Shown: positions 27,656 through 35,418, numbered from the stretch's first letter. The stretch: DNA of 64,000 nt from Bradyrhizobium sp. CB1650 (GCF_029761915.1 NZ_CP121695.1:4121501-4185500), one strand, 5' to 3'. Made by a program: numbers and translations. The notes: a model not told the origin generated them from the letters alone.

Positions 27656-28396
27656 ATGAAGGCCTTGCTGCACCTGTTTGCCATGGTTGTCGCGGCGTGG
27701 GAGGCGGCCGCCCAGGATGCACCACAGGACGACCAATGCGTCCGTGAACGCGCCGCCATGGTCGAAACCATCCGAGCCTACGCCCGGTCCGCCGGAAGTA
27801 GCTTGGGACAGCAAGGCCTCTCGGAGAGGGTGCTCGAGGCCCTGGCGCAAACGAAACGCCACCGGTTCATCCCCGAGCGATCCTGCGCGATCGCATACGC
27901 CGACACACCGATACCGATCGGCCTCGGCCAGACCATATCGCAGCCGTACATCGTGGCCTTGATGACAGAGTTGGCCGAGGTCGCGCCCGATCACGTTGTG
28001 CTCGAAGTCGGTACGGGTTCGGGCTACCAGGCCGCCATCCTTGCGCACCTGGCGCGAAAGGTCTGCACCATCGAGATCATCCCGCAATTGGCCGAGACCG
28101 CCACCAAGACGCTGAGAGATCTCGCGTATGACAATGTGAGCGTCAGGCTTGGCGACGGCTACAATGGCTGGGCCGAATGCGGTCCGTTTGATGCCATCAT
28201 CGTGACGGCCGCGCTCGGGCATGCGCCACCGCCCTTGATTGAGCAGCTCAAGGTGGGTGGCCGTCTCGTCATGCCGGTGGGAGCCGGTTACACCACTCAG
28301 CAGCTCACGGTCGTCGAAAAAATCGCGCCCGGCAAGACGACGACGCGCGGCGTCGCCCTCGTGCGTTTTGTCCCCTTTACGCGTTCGCAGAACTAG
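27656..28396 (+). CDS. Protein-L-isoaspartate O-methyltransferase with signal peptide
   Basis: 246 residues. PIMT repairs isoaspartyl residues using S-adenosylmethionine. The catalytic part is complete: PIGLGQTISQPYIVALM at about 88-103, SAM motif VLEVGTGSGYQAA at 115-127, and GGRLVMPVG near the end. Unusually the first 20 residues (MKALLHLFAMVVAAWEAAAQ) are a hydrophobic signal peptide. GGAGAG stands 9 bases before this ATG, so the extension is genuinely translated. This suggests an exported or membrane-tethered PIMT, odd because SAM is cytosolic. Confidence 0.92.
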   Translation: MKALLHLFAMVVAAWEAAAQDAPQDDQCVRERAAMVETIRAYARSAGSSLGQQGLSERVLEALAQTKRHRFIPERSCAIAYADTPIPIGLGQTISQPYIVALMTELAEVAPDHVVLEVGTGSGYQAAILAHLARKVCTIEIIPQLAETATKTLRDLAYDNVSVRLGDGYNGWAECGPFDAIIVTAALGHAPPPLIEQLKVGGRLVMPVGAGYTTQQLTVVEKIAPGKTTTRGVALVRFVPFTRSQN

Positions 28397-28429
28397 ATGC
28401 GCACGGCGGTCGAGCTCGAACGCGAAAGA

Positions 28430-28464
28430 GCGGGTTAGGCGAAGCCGTAACCCGCCGCTTTTCT
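28430..28464 (+). terminator. Terminator after the PIMT gene
   Basis: Stem GCGGGTTAGGC / GCC-G-TAACCCGC (28430-28455) with GAA loop and one bulged base, followed by a short TTTTCT tract. It fits a rho-independent terminator for the gene on the + strand; the minus-strand glyoxalase gene ends 65 bases further on. Confidence 0.65.
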
Positions 28465-28528
28465 GACGGCAGATTGGCGGATTACGCCAACGCCAATCCG
28501 CTCCATGGCTGCGAAGCTTTTGCTTTGC

Positions 28529-28990
28529 CTACGCAGCCTTGTTCTGCTGCTTCATGGCCTCTGCCGCACGCTTCTTCAGTTCGGCCGGAGAGACATCCTC
28601 GATATGGGTACCGATGTGCCACCGGTTGCCCGCCGGATCCGTCACGCCGCCGCTGCGGTCGCCGTAAAATTGATCGGCAGGCTCCATCATCGATGTGCCG
28701 CCGGCCTTGATCGCCTTCTGATAGACTGCATCCACGTTCGGTACGTAGAGATACAGCATCGTGGATGTTGCTTGTGCGCGCTCCGAGGTATCGGAAATCA
28801 TGATGATGGAATTTCCGATTTTGAACTCCGCATGTCCAACCTTGCCATCGGGTCGCATCAGCGGCTCGAAGACCGGTTGGGCTCCAAAAGCGTCTTTCAT
28901 GAAGCGGATGATCTTCTCCGCACCATCGACGACGATATAGGGCGTGACGGTGTGGTATCCCTCGGGAACCGGTTTTACTTTGGTTGCCAT
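28529..28990 (-). CDS. VOC-family (PhnB/glyoxalase-like) protein
   Basis: 153 residues with two babbab repeats of the vicinal-oxygen-chelate fold. Blocks YHTVTPYIVVDGAEKIIRFMKDAFGA and MMEPADQFYGDRSGGVTDPAGNRWHIGTH match the PhnB-like subgroup. A C-terminal helical tail is Lys/Ala/Glu-rich. Substrate unknown. The ATG at 28990 has GAGGAAACAGCC upstream. Confidence 0.88.
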   Translation of the reverse strand: MATKVKPVPEGYHTVTPYIVVDGAEKIIRFMKDAFGAQPVFEPLMRPDGKVGHAEFKIGNSIIMISDTSERAQATSTMLYLYVPNVDAVYQKAIKAGGTSMMEPADQFYGDRSGGVTDPAGNRWHIGTHIEDVSPAELKKRAAEAMKQQNKAA

Positions 28991-29171
28991 GGCTGTTTCC
29001 TCTGGTTTGATGGAATTGATCCATGCAGGACGACCCAGCCCGCCTCATGTCGTGTCTTGAATCTTCGGTCCGGTCTTTGAACAAAGTATGACGGCTGGTG
29101 CGCCGCGCTGCGGTTCAGCGGACGGCCGCGTCAATACTGGTCCGCTGCTAAGTTCCTCGTTGTCAGCGCTG

Positions 29172-29284
29172 CGTAGGGCGGGCTAGCCCTGCGGCTGCGC
29201 GAAGCGCAGTCCGTTGGGCGTAACCCACCAAGGTCTGCTTCACCGGATAGAGAAGTGGTGGGTTACGCTGCGCTAACTCACCCC
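29172..29284 (+). repeat. Dispersed palindromic repeat, class C copy 1 (TAGGGTGGGTTAGCGC type)
   Basis: Reads GCGTAGGGCGGGCTAGCC... then TAACCCACCA, and on the far side TGGTGGGTTACGCTGCGCTAACTCACCCC. The two halves pair to give a long imperfect stem. The second copy is at 41824-41912 and is more regular. The 28991-29300 gap holds nothing else recognised. Confidence 0.75.
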
Positions 29285-29300
29285 ACGGATCACCACGAGC

Positions 29301-29960
29301 CTAACGTCGGCCTTTGCGTGTCGCGTCTGCCGCAGCGAAATGCGCCATCTGGTCGGCGCGGGCTTTGACGAAGGCCGGGCGGGCCGTGGCGCGCGCAACA
29401 TAGTCGCGGCAGGCTGGATGTCCCGCCAGACCGTCGAAACGATCGACGGGGCGCAGCACGTCCGACATCAGAATATCGGCAACGGAGAAGGACCCCGCCA
29501 GCCATTCGCGGCCCGCCAGCACCGGCTCGAGGTGTTTGAGGCGGAGCTTGAGGAACTCGTCCAGAAACTTCCATGCCGGCGTGTCGCCCGCATTGCCGGT
29601 GAACTTCAGGATGGACCAGGGTAGGCCGGCCATCTCCACTGAATTGAGCGCCGCGAACACCCACTTCATAGCCTCGCTGCGACTGCGCGGATCGGCCGGC
29701 ATCAGTGCTGTGCTGCGCTCGCCGAGATGAAGCAGGATCGCGCCGCTCTCGAAGATCGAGATGTCGCCATCGGTCAGCCACGGCACCTGGCCGAACGGCT
29801 GGTGCGCGAAATGCGCGGCGCTCCGATCGTCAAACGGCACGCTCGCGACGCGATAAGGCAAGGCAGCCTCTTCCAGGGCCCAACGCACACGAAGATCGCG
29901 GACATAGCCCCGTGGCATCTCGGGAACCCAATCGAAGGTGGTCAGCGTGAGGTCGGCCAT
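29301..29960 (-). CDS. Glutathione S-transferase family protein
   Basis: 219 residues. Thioredoxin-like N-terminal domain with KPFGQVPWLTDGD-type cis-Pro loop (QPFGQVPWLTDGD) and FESGAILLHLGERS (glutathione gamma-Glu contact), followed by the all-helical C-terminal domain (LAGREWLAGSFSVADILM, the N-capping box region). Likely a cytosolic detoxification or dehydratase-type GST. Substrate unassigned. An alternate frame over the same region is its shadow. Confidence 0.9.
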   Translation of the reverse strand: MADLTLTTFDWVPEMPRGYVRDLRVRWALEEAALPYRVASVPFDDRSAAHFAHQPFGQVPWLTDGDISIFESGAILLHLGERSTALMPADPRSRSEAMKWVFAALNSVEMAGLPWSILKFTGNAGDTPAWKFLDEFLKLRLKHLEPVLAGREWLAGSFSVADILMSDVLRPVDRFDGLAGHPACRDYVARATARPAFVKARADQMAHFAAADATRKGRR

Positions 29961-30154
29961 TCGGCATCTCCATGTCCCGATTCACAGCAAGGACGATCGA
30001 CGGGCCGAGGTTCCGACAACGATAATAACTCTTTTTGGACCGCCGGTTGCCGATCGGCGCGATCGGCCGGTTCTGCCAGAAAATCCCTGCGGCTTTTTGT
30101 CGTTGGCGTCGTAACCGGATAGTCTCACGCCAAACAACCATCGGGAGGAAACCA

Positions 30155-30469
30155 ATGCCCGCCGCCTTCTTCGTCGTCCGCGCCATCGTCACCGATGCCG
30201 GCAAGCGCGCCGCTTTCGACAAATGGTACGAGACCGAGCACCTGCCGGATGCAGTGAAGGCGTTCGGCGTGAGCAAGGCGTGGCGGTTCTGGAGCTTGGG
30301 CGAACCTTCGCTGCATCAGGCCATGTATCGGTTCGCTGACGAGGCGGCACTCGAGGCCATGCTGAAGGGCGAGGCGCTGAAGCGTCTGACCGCCGACTTC
30401 AATCGCGACTGGCCCGAGGTGACGCGCACGCGCGAGACATTGGTGCTCGCGCAGGAGTTCGGGGCATAG
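30155..30469 (+). CDS. Small EthD-like dimeric alpha/beta barrel protein
   Basis: 104 residues beginning MPAAFFVVRAIVTDAGKRAAFDKWYETEHLPDA; the KWYETEHLPD motif is the hallmark of EthD-like and related ferredoxin-fold dimers. No catalytic residues can be named. The ATG at 30155 has GGGAGGAAACC upstream. It stands alone between GST and a Tat-signal protein. Confidence 0.8.
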   Translation: MPAAFFVVRAIVTDAGKRAAFDKWYETEHLPDAVKAFGVSKAWRFWSLGEPSLHQAMYRFADEAALEAMLKGEALKRLTADFNRDWPEVTRTRETLVLAQEFGA

Positions 30470-30477
30470 CCAAACGT

Positions 30478-30567
30478 CGTCATTCCGGGGCGCGCCACTT
30501 GGCGCGAACGCGGAACCCGTTCCGCCAGGCGAATGTGCTCGATCCGGGCCCGCGCCCCGGAATGACG
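30478..30567 (+). repeat. Dispersed palindromic repeat, class B copy 1 (GTCATTCCGGGG / CCCCGGAATGAC)
   Basis: Outer arms CGTCATTCCGGGGCGCG and CGCGCCCCGGAATGACG form a near-perfect stem, with an inner GCGCGAACGCGGAACC stretch. It directly follows the EthD-like gene (9 bases after the stop) and could act as its transcript end. Other copies: 32573-32675, 45901-45978, 61127-61191. Confidence 0.85.
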
Positions 30568-30697
30568 GTGCTTGGACGCGGTTGGCCCATCATGTCAGCT
30601 TTTCCATGAATCTGAACGCGCGCTTCAGCCCAAGTTCATGTCGCGGGCCCGACACTTCGCTCTTCATCACTTGCTCGATAGCCCCAGAGGACATGTC

Positions 30698-30994
30698 ATG
30701 GAGCGCCGGAACTTTTTGAAACTTGCAATCGGTGTCGCGGCTGGAGCGGCCGCGTTCACGGCCACCGCACAGGCCGCGCCGTTGTCGCCACAGCCGATCG
30801 GCGACGGCGCTCGCATGCCGCAAGTCAATCCGAACGCTCATCCTGCGGTCACCACCAGCGAGGAAGCCGCTCATCTCAAGCCCGAGCAGGTTCGCTGGCA
30901 TGGCCATTGGCATGGCCGCCATTGGGGCTGGCGTCATCGGCACTGGGGCTGGCGACGCCACCGCTGGCATCGCCGTCATTGGCGGCATTGGTAG
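30698..30994 (+). CDS. Small Tat-exported Trp/His/Arg-rich protein
   Basis: 98 residues. Tat-type signal peptide: ERRNFLKLAIGVAAGAAAFTATAQA with the RRNFLK twin-arginine motif. The mature part (about 75 residues) ends in a 32-residue tail of repeated WHGH, HWGWRHR and HRWHRRHW units, so nearly every residue is Trp, His, Arg or Gly. Such a tail could bind metal or nucleic acid (inference). The Tat signal suggests folding before export. The ATG at 30698 has AGAGG upstream. Confidence 0.78.
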   Translation: MERRNFLKLAIGVAAGAAAFTATAQAAPLSPQPIGDGARMPQVNPNAHPAVTTSEEAAHLKPEQVRWHGHWHGRHWGWRHRHWGWRRHRWHRRHWRHW

Positions 30995-31023
30995 GTCGGG
31001 GCCGGCAACTCGGCCTGCCAGTG

Positions 31024-31056
31024 ACAAACGGGGACCGCAAAGCGGTCCCCGTTTGT
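31024..31056. terminator. Strong hairpin after the Tat-signal Trp/His-rich gene
   Basis: Perfect 14-base stem ACAAACGGGGACCG / CGGTCCCCGTTTGT with a five-base CAAAG loop. On the + strand the stem ends in TTTGTG, so it can terminate the upstream gene. The mirrored A/T ends mean it may also serve the minus-strand gene that ends at 31136. Confidence 0.8.
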
Positions 31057-31135
31057 GTCCAGGCATCATCCACCAAAGAAAATGGCCGCGCCTGCCAATG
31101 CGGCGCGGCCACCTCGCAATGCGAAAAAGAGCAGA

Positions 31136-31369
31136 TCAGATCGGACGGCAGCGGCCGTAGTACCAGCGGAAGCCGTAGGGGCAGACGCGCGGGCGCGGAG
31201 CGACCACGACCGGCGGCCGAGGAGCGACCACGACCGGACCGCGCATCGGGCGGCAGCCGCCATAGGGGCCACGGTACCAGCCAGGACCGCAGCCGCCGGC
31301 CGCGCTGGCCGCTTCGCTGAAACCGACGACGGCGCTGGCGAGCATCACGGCTGCGAACAGATATTTCAT
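31136..31369 (-). CDS. Small secreted Gly/Pro/Cys-rich protein
   Basis: 77 residues. Signal peptide MKYLFAAVMLASAVVGFSEAASA, then GGCGPGWYRGPYGGCRP, a repeat of VVVAPRPP, and CPYGFRWYYGRCRP. Four cysteines could form two disulfides in the periplasm. The Cys-Gly-Pro-Trp-Tyr-Arg pattern resembles small secreted proteins common in Bradyrhizobium, function unknown. The ATG at 31369 has AAGGAAG upstream; the longer frame lacks a signal peptide. Confidence 0.78.
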   Translation of the reverse strand: MKYLFAAVMLASAVVGFSEAASAAGGCGPGWYRGPYGGCRPMRGPVVVAPRPPVVVAPRPRVCPYGFRWYYGRCRPI

Positions 31370-31548
31370 TTGGTCTTCCTTCTCGTCCTTGGGGCTGGCG
31401 CTTTCGGCGCAAGATGAATCAAAAGACACGATTCGACACGTTGAATTTGGCGGGGCGTGTCGACACGGCGCGACACAACTTGGCAATCATGACCTGAATG
31501 CGACATGAATGCGCGGCCCAGTGTCGCTTCAGGCGACAGCGACCGGCG

Positions 31549-32550
31549 CTAGCGGCCCAGGAAGGCGAGCACCAATTCCCTGTATTTGTCGGGCGCCTCC
31601 AGGAAGACGAGGTGACCGGTGTCCGGAATCACTTCGGCCCGCGCGTTCGGCATCTTGGCGGCCAGCGCCTTTGCGAGATCGGCGTTGTGCCCCATCTTCC
31701 CGCGCAGCGCCTCCGGTGCGTTCGGTCGGCCTGGGGCGTTGTGGTCGTCGGCGCCCATGATGAATAGCGTCGGTTCGGAAAGAAGCGGGATCTCGTGCGC
31801 CACGGGCTCGCGATAGATCATCTGGCCGGAGCTCACGAAGGCGCGCAGCCAGCGCGGATAATCCGGGCTGCCCCTGATGTTGAAGCGGGCGTCGATGAAC
31901 GGCGTGATCTGGTCTGGCGGCAGCTTGATCGCGTAGTTGGTCTCGAGCTGCTTGCGGTAGCCCTCCGCCGTCAACCTGTCCTCATTCTCGATGACTTTCT
32001 CGGTCGGCACCGGCGGCACGTAGAGGCGGTAGTCTTCCAGCCCGATCGGCGCGGTCAGCACGAGGTGCGCAACACGATCCGGATAGGCCCGCGCGATGCG
32101 CACGCCGAGCATGCCGCCGAGCGAGTGGGCGACGATGTCGGCCTTGTCGATCTTGAGATGGTCGAGCAGCGCGATCGTGTTGCGCGCCAGCGTATCGAAA
32201 TGCAGTTCGCCCTGCGGCTTGGACGATTTGCCGAAGCCGATCTGGTCTGGCACGACGACGCGATAGCCGGCCTCGCTCAGCATCCTGATCACCGGCGCCC
32301 AGTAGCTCGACGGAAAATTCCGCCCATGCAGCAGCACCACGGTGCGCCCGTTCGGCTGCGCTGGGGCCACGTCCATATAGGCCATGCGGACGTTCTCGCC
32401 GTCATTGACCAGCGGCAGCAGGTTGACGGGGTAGGGGTAGGCAAAGCCTTCGAGCGCGATGCCATAGGGCTCGCGCGGTGTGGCGAAGGATGCGAGCGGG
32501 GCGGAGGCGAGAAGCGCGGCGCAGAGCGCGGCCGGCAGGATGCGGTTCAT
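31549..32550 (-). CDS. Secreted alpha/beta hydrolase
   Basis: 333 residues. Signal peptide MNRILPAALCAALLASAPLASFA, then an alpha/beta hydrolase with the oxyanion HG (VVLLHGRNF), the nucleophile elbow AHSLGG, and the catalytic His in DTGHLVF. A lid/cap region with RFNIRGSPDYPRW lies between. The Ser-His-Asp triad appears complete. Substrate unknown. M at 32550 is chosen because the residues before it carry no signal. Confidence 0.9.
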   Translation of the reverse strand: MNRILPAALCAALLASAPLASFATPREPYGIALEGFAYPYPVNLLPLVNDGENVRMAYMDVAPAQPNGRTVVLLHGRNFPSSYWAPVIRMLSEAGYRVVVPDQIGFGKSSKPQGELHFDTLARNTIALLDHLKIDKADIVAHSLGGMLGVRIARAYPDRVAHLVLTAPIGLEDYRLYVPPVPTEKVIENEDRLTAEGYRKQLETNYAIKLPPDQITPFIDARFNIRGSPDYPRWLRAFVSSGQMIYREPVAHEIPLLSEPTLFIMGADDHNAPGRPNAPEALRGKMGHNADLAKALAAKMPNARAEVIPDTGHLVFLEAPDKYRELVLAFLGR

Positions 32551-32572
32551 TGCGATCTCATGTTTGATGGCG

Positions 32573-32675
32573 TCGTTCCGGGACGATGCGACGGGATCGC
32601 GCGAGGCGCGGCACCGGCGCATCGAATCCGGGAACTCGAGATTCCGGGTTCGGCTCTGCGAGCCGCCCCGGAATT
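32573..32675 (+). repeat. Dispersed palindromic repeat, class B copy 2
   Basis: TCGTTCCGGGACGATGCGACGGG at the left and CCGCCCCGGAATT at the right, with the internal halves TCGAATCCGGGAACTCGAGATTCCGGGTTCG pairing with each other. More diverged than copies 1 and 4. It follows the hydrolase gene's 5' end. Confidence 0.65.
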
Positions 32676-32680
32676 GATGG

Positions 32681-32724
32681 TGGCCATAAACGCGTGAGTG
32701 CCCGGGTCAAGTCCGGCCATGACA
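32681..32724 (+). repeat. Half copy of class A repeat
   Basis: GTGCCCGGGTCAAGTCCGGCCATGAC matches the right half of the class A elements at 11923-12044 and 36660-36745, with the left half missing or eroded (TGGCCATAAACGCGTGAG). It abuts the class B element at 32573-32675, so two repeat classes are fused. Confidence 0.6.
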
Positions 32725-32772
32725 AGATCGTCTATTCACACGCAAACGTGTGATCTCACGCGATTTGCGTGA

Positions 32773-33471
32773 CTACTCGTGCCCGTTGCCGAACAGCGCG
32801 GCGAACTGTTTCTCGCCGGTGCGGGTGAAGTTCACCACGCGGCTGCCGGGCGTCGCATCGCGGGCGGCCCATTTCAATTCGGTGAAGCGCTTCATCATCG
32901 CCGCGCCCAGCGTGCCGGCGAGATGATGACGCCGCTCGCTCCAGTCGAGGCACGCCTTGCAGACGGGGCGGCGCGGATGGGCGAGCATGTCGGGCGAGAT
33001 CTGCAAATGCTTGGCGAGAAAGCGCTCGCCTTCGACCGTCAGTTCGATCTCCTGCTTCCTCTGCTTCACCAGGCGCCGCTCGCGCAAGGAGTCCAGCATC
33101 TGCACGCCGAGATCGCCGGCGAGATGGTCGTAGCAGATCCGCGCCCGCCGCAGCGCCGGATCCTTCGGCCCGGTGCGCACGCGCATGTGGCCGGCCCGTG
33201 CGGCAAGGCCTGCGAGCCCTTCGAGCACGCCGGCGACATCGGGATCGGTGAGGCGATAATAGCGGTGCCGGCCCTGCTTCTCCGGCTCGATCAGCCCGCC
33301 GGCCTCGAGCTTGGCGAGATGCGAGCTCGCGGTCTGGGGCGTGATGCCGGCTTCCTGCGCGAGCTCGCTCGCGGTGAGCGCGCGGCCGTTCATCAACGCC
33401 GTGAGCATGTTGGCGCGGGCGGGGTCGCCGACGAGCGAAGCGACCATGGCGATGTCGGGTCCTGCTTTCAT
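32773..33471 (-). CDS. ArsR-family transcriptional regulator
   Basis: 232 residues. N-terminal winged helix-turn-helix: LVGDPARANMLTALMNGRALTASELAQEAGITPQTASSHLAKLEAGGLI (about 13-62), followed by RHRYYRL. The C-terminal extension has ACLDWSERRHHLAGTLG, near Cys residues that might sense a ligand. Such extended ArsR proteins often repress neighbouring detoxification genes. The start overlaps a perfect dyad, so autoregulation is likely. Confidence 0.9.
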   Translation of the reverse strand: MKAGPDIAMVASLVGDPARANMLTALMNGRALTASELAQEAGITPQTASSHLAKLEAGGLIEPEKQGRHRYYRLTDPDVAGVLEGLAGLAARAGHMRVRTGPKDPALRRARICYDHLAGDLGVQMLDSLRERRLVKQRKQEIELTVEGERFLAKHLQISPDMLAHPRRPVCKACLDWSERRHHLAGTLGAAMMKRFTELKWAARDATPGSRVVNFTRTGEKQFAALFGNGHE

Positions 33472-33493
33472 GCTTCGATGATAACCGAAGCAT
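33470..33493. promoter_or_regulatory. Perfect 8-8 dyad over the ArsR start codon, candidate autoregulatory operator
   Basis: ATGCTTCG (33470-33477) and CGAAGCAT (33486-33493) are perfect inverted arms with an 8-base spacer; the left arm overlaps the start codon of the minus-strand regulator gene. Winged-helix ArsR proteins commonly bind such imperfect dyads near their own start. This is an inference from symmetry and position. Confidence 0.6.
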
Positions 33494-33530
33494 TAAAGTC
33501 GAGCAAGGGCGTAGGGTGCCTCCAGAAACA

Positions 33531-33605
33531 CGTCATTGCGAGCGAAGCGAAGCAATCCGGACTGCTTCAGCGGCGACGGTGTCGCTTGTGCTTCGCGCAA
33601 TGACG
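33531..33605 (+). repeat. Dispersed palindromic repeat, class E (GTCATTGCGAGCGAAGCGAAGC type)
   Basis: CGTCATTGCGAGCGAAGCGAAGCAATCC on the left pairs with GCTTCGCGCAATGACG on the right across a central CTTCAGCGGCGACGG segment. A common dispersed element in Bradyrhizobium-type intergenic space. It separates the ArsR operator from the NIPSNAP gene. Confidence 0.7.
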
Positions 33606-33624
33606 GGACAACAGGAGAGCCCGC

Positions 33625-33933
33625 ATGTCCGTCACCGTCTTCATCCGCTACCAGCTCGATCCGTTCAAGCGCGCGCAGTTCGAGGAGTATTCGAAGCGCT
33701 GGCTCACCATCATCCCGAAATGCGGCGGCGACCTGATCGGTTATTTCATGCCGCATGAGGGAACCAACAACATCGCCTTCGCGCTGATCACCTTCGAGAG
33801 CCTCGCGGCCTATGAAGCCTATCGTGCACGGCTGCGCCAGGATGCGGAAGGCATGGCCAATTTCCATTTCGCGGAGGAGAACAAGTTTATTCTCAGCGAG
33901 GAGCGGACCTTCCTGCGCAAGGTGGTATTGTAG
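33625..33933 (+). CDS. NIPSNAP-family protein
   Basis: 102 residues beginning [46 protein letters not shown]; the FEEYSKRW and GGDLIGYF blocks mark the NIPSNAP dimeric alpha/beta barrel family. Function unclear. It is the first of three genes read in one direction with small spacers (28 and 51 bases), with an ABM-like gene and a PEP-mutase-like gene following. The ATG has GGAGAG upstream. Confidence 0.85.
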   Translation: MSVTVFIRYQLDPFKRAQFEEYSKRWLTIIPKCGGDLIGYFMPHEGTNNIAFALITFESLAAYEAYRARLRQDAEGMANFHFAEENKFILSEERTFLRKVVL

Positions 33934-33961
33934 CGCACGACGCCATCAGCAGGAGTTACCC

Positions 33962-34318
33962 ATGATCGCCGTGATCTTCGAGGTCTGGCCGAAGCCGGAC
34001 TACCGCCAGGACTATTTCGATATTGCGGCGGATCTGAAGCCGCTCCTGCAGACGATCGACGGCTTCATCTCGGTCGAGCGCTTCGAGAGCCTGACCGAGA
34101 AGGGCAAGATCCTGTCGGTGTCGTTCTGGCGCGACGAGGCGGCGGTCGAGGCCTGGCGCAACACGATGGAGCACCGCCGCTCGCAGGCCAAGGGCCGCGG
34201 CAAGATCTTTGCCGACTATCGTCTGCGCATCGCCAGCGTGATCCGCGACTACGGCATGACCGATCGCGAACAGGCGCCGAAGGACAGCCGCGCCGTGCAC
34301 GACACGGGCGCGCACTAG
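33962..34318 (+). CDS. ABM-family (antibiotic biosynthesis monooxygenase-like) protein
   Basis: 118 residues beginning MIAVIFEVWPKPDYRQDYFDIAADLKPLLQTIDGF. The EVWPKPD start, SVERFESLTEKGKILSVSFW and WRNTMEHRRSQ form the ABM ferredoxin-like fold typical of small monooxygenases and haem-degrading enzymes, though no catalytic residues are certain. The ATG at 33962 has AGGAGTTACCC upstream. Confidence 0.85.
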   Translation: MIAVIFEVWPKPDYRQDYFDIAADLKPLLQTIDGFISVERFESLTEKGKILSVSFWRDEAAVEAWRNTMEHRRSQAKGRGKIFADYRLRIASVIRDYGMTDREQAPKDSRAVHDTGAH

Positions 34319-34369
34319 CGCGCCTGCTCATGCGTGCCTATGTCTGCGCGGCCAACAAGGGAGAGAAAC

Positions 34370-35179
34370 ATGCTCGTTACGACCGCGGACAAGCGCGCGA
34401 CATTCAGGAAGATGCACGAGAGCGGCTGCTTCATCCTGCCCAATCCGTTCGACGTCGGCAGCGCCAAGGCGTTGCAGCATCTCGGCTTCAAGGCGATCGC
34501 CTCGAGCAGTGCAGGATTTGCCTGGACGATCGGCCACGCCGACAACCACGTCACGGTCGACGACGTCTGTCAGCATCTGGCAGCCTTGTGCTCGGCCGTC
34601 GACATCCCCGTGAATGCGGATTTCGAGGGCGGTTTTGCTGTCGAGCCCGACAAGGTCGCGGAGAATGTCGAGCGTGGGGTGCGGACCGGCGTCGCCGGCC
34701 TGTCGATCGAGGATTCCACCGGCGACAAGGACAAGCCGATCCATGAGCGCGCGCTCGCGGTCGAGCGCATCAAAGCCGCGCGCAAGGCGATCGGCGACAG
34801 CGGCACGCTGCTGGTCGGTCGCTGCGAGGCGTATCTCTGGGGTGTGACCGACCTCAAGCTCGTGATCGATCGGCTCACCGCCTATGCCGACGCCGGCGCC
34901 GATTGCCTCTATGCGCCGGGCCTGAAGACGCGCGAGGACATCGCCGCGGTGGTGAAGGCCGTGCATCCAAAACCGTTCAACCTGCTGGTCGGCGGCTCCG
35001 GGCTGTCGTTGCAGGAAGCCGCCGATCTCGGCGTGCGCCGGGTCAGCGTCGGCGGCTCGCTGGCGCGCGTGGCCTGGGGCGGCTTCATGCGCGCGGCGAG
35101 AGAGATGGCGGAGCAGGGGACTTTCGCCGAGTTCGCGAATGGCTATCCTGGCGGCGAACTCAACAAGATGTTTAGCTGA
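34370..35179 (+). CDS. Isocitrate lyase / PEP mutase-family protein
   Basis: 269 residues. The TIM-barrel motifs are IPVNADFEGGF (about residues 79-89, metal and substrate region) and GLSIEDST (about 110). The GRCEAYLW segment replaces the KKCGH catalytic loop of isocitrate lyase, so it belongs to the PEP mutase/oxaloacetate hydrolase-like branch. Substrate unknown. M at 34370 is chosen for its GGAGAGAAAC ribosome-binding site. Its stop codon lies inside an 18-base direct repeat. Confidence 0.88.
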   Translation: MLVTTADKRATFRKMHESGCFILPNPFDVGSAKALQHLGFKAIASSSAGFAWTIGHADNHVTVDDVCQHLAALCSAVDIPVNADFEGGFAVEPDKVAENVERGVRTGVAGLSIEDSTGDKDKPIHERALAVERIKAARKAIGDSGTLLVGRCEAYLWGVTDLKLVIDRLTAYADAGADCLYAPGLKTREDIAAVVKAVHPKPFNLLVGGSGLSLQEAADLGVRRVSVGGSLARVAWGGFMRAAREMAEQGTFAEFANGYPGGELNKMFS

Positions 35180-35203
35180 CGCAAACGGTTTAGCTGACGC
35201 AAA
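35171..35203 (+). repeat. 18-base tandem duplication across the stop of the PEP-mutase-like gene
   Basis: TTTAGCTGACGCAAA occurs at 35171-35185 and again at 35189-35203, separated by CGG. The first copy carries the TGA stop (35177-35179). It looks like a recent slippage duplication of the gene end, leaving a silent second copy downstream. Confidence 0.8.
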
Positions 35204-35257
35204 GGACACGCTGCGGGGCAAATGTCCCGCCGCTTGATCTTCGCTTCGGTGTCATGC

Positions 35258-35405
35258 CCCGCGACCCGGCTACGCCAAGGCTTCGGTCTAGGGGCGCCGA
35301 AGCTTTAGCGTAGGCGGCAGGCGGGGCATCCAGTACGCCCCGGGTTCTCGATTGAACCACGACCGTCTCGGGGTACTGGATCGCCCGGTCGAGCCGGGCG
35401 ATCCA
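35258..35405 (+). repeat. Dispersed repeat, class G (CATGCCCCGC ... GCGGGGCAT)
   Basis: CATGCCCCGCGACC pairs with GGCGGGGCATCC. Further halves TCCAGTACGCCCCGGG / GGGGTACTGGATCGCCCGG and the GCCCGGTCGAGCCGGGCGATCC hairpin make a compound structure. An inner CTTCGG...CCGAAG stem is also present. Lies in a 239-base gap with no gene between two convergent genes. Confidence 0.6.
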
Positions 35406-35418
35406 GCTACCTTGGCCG

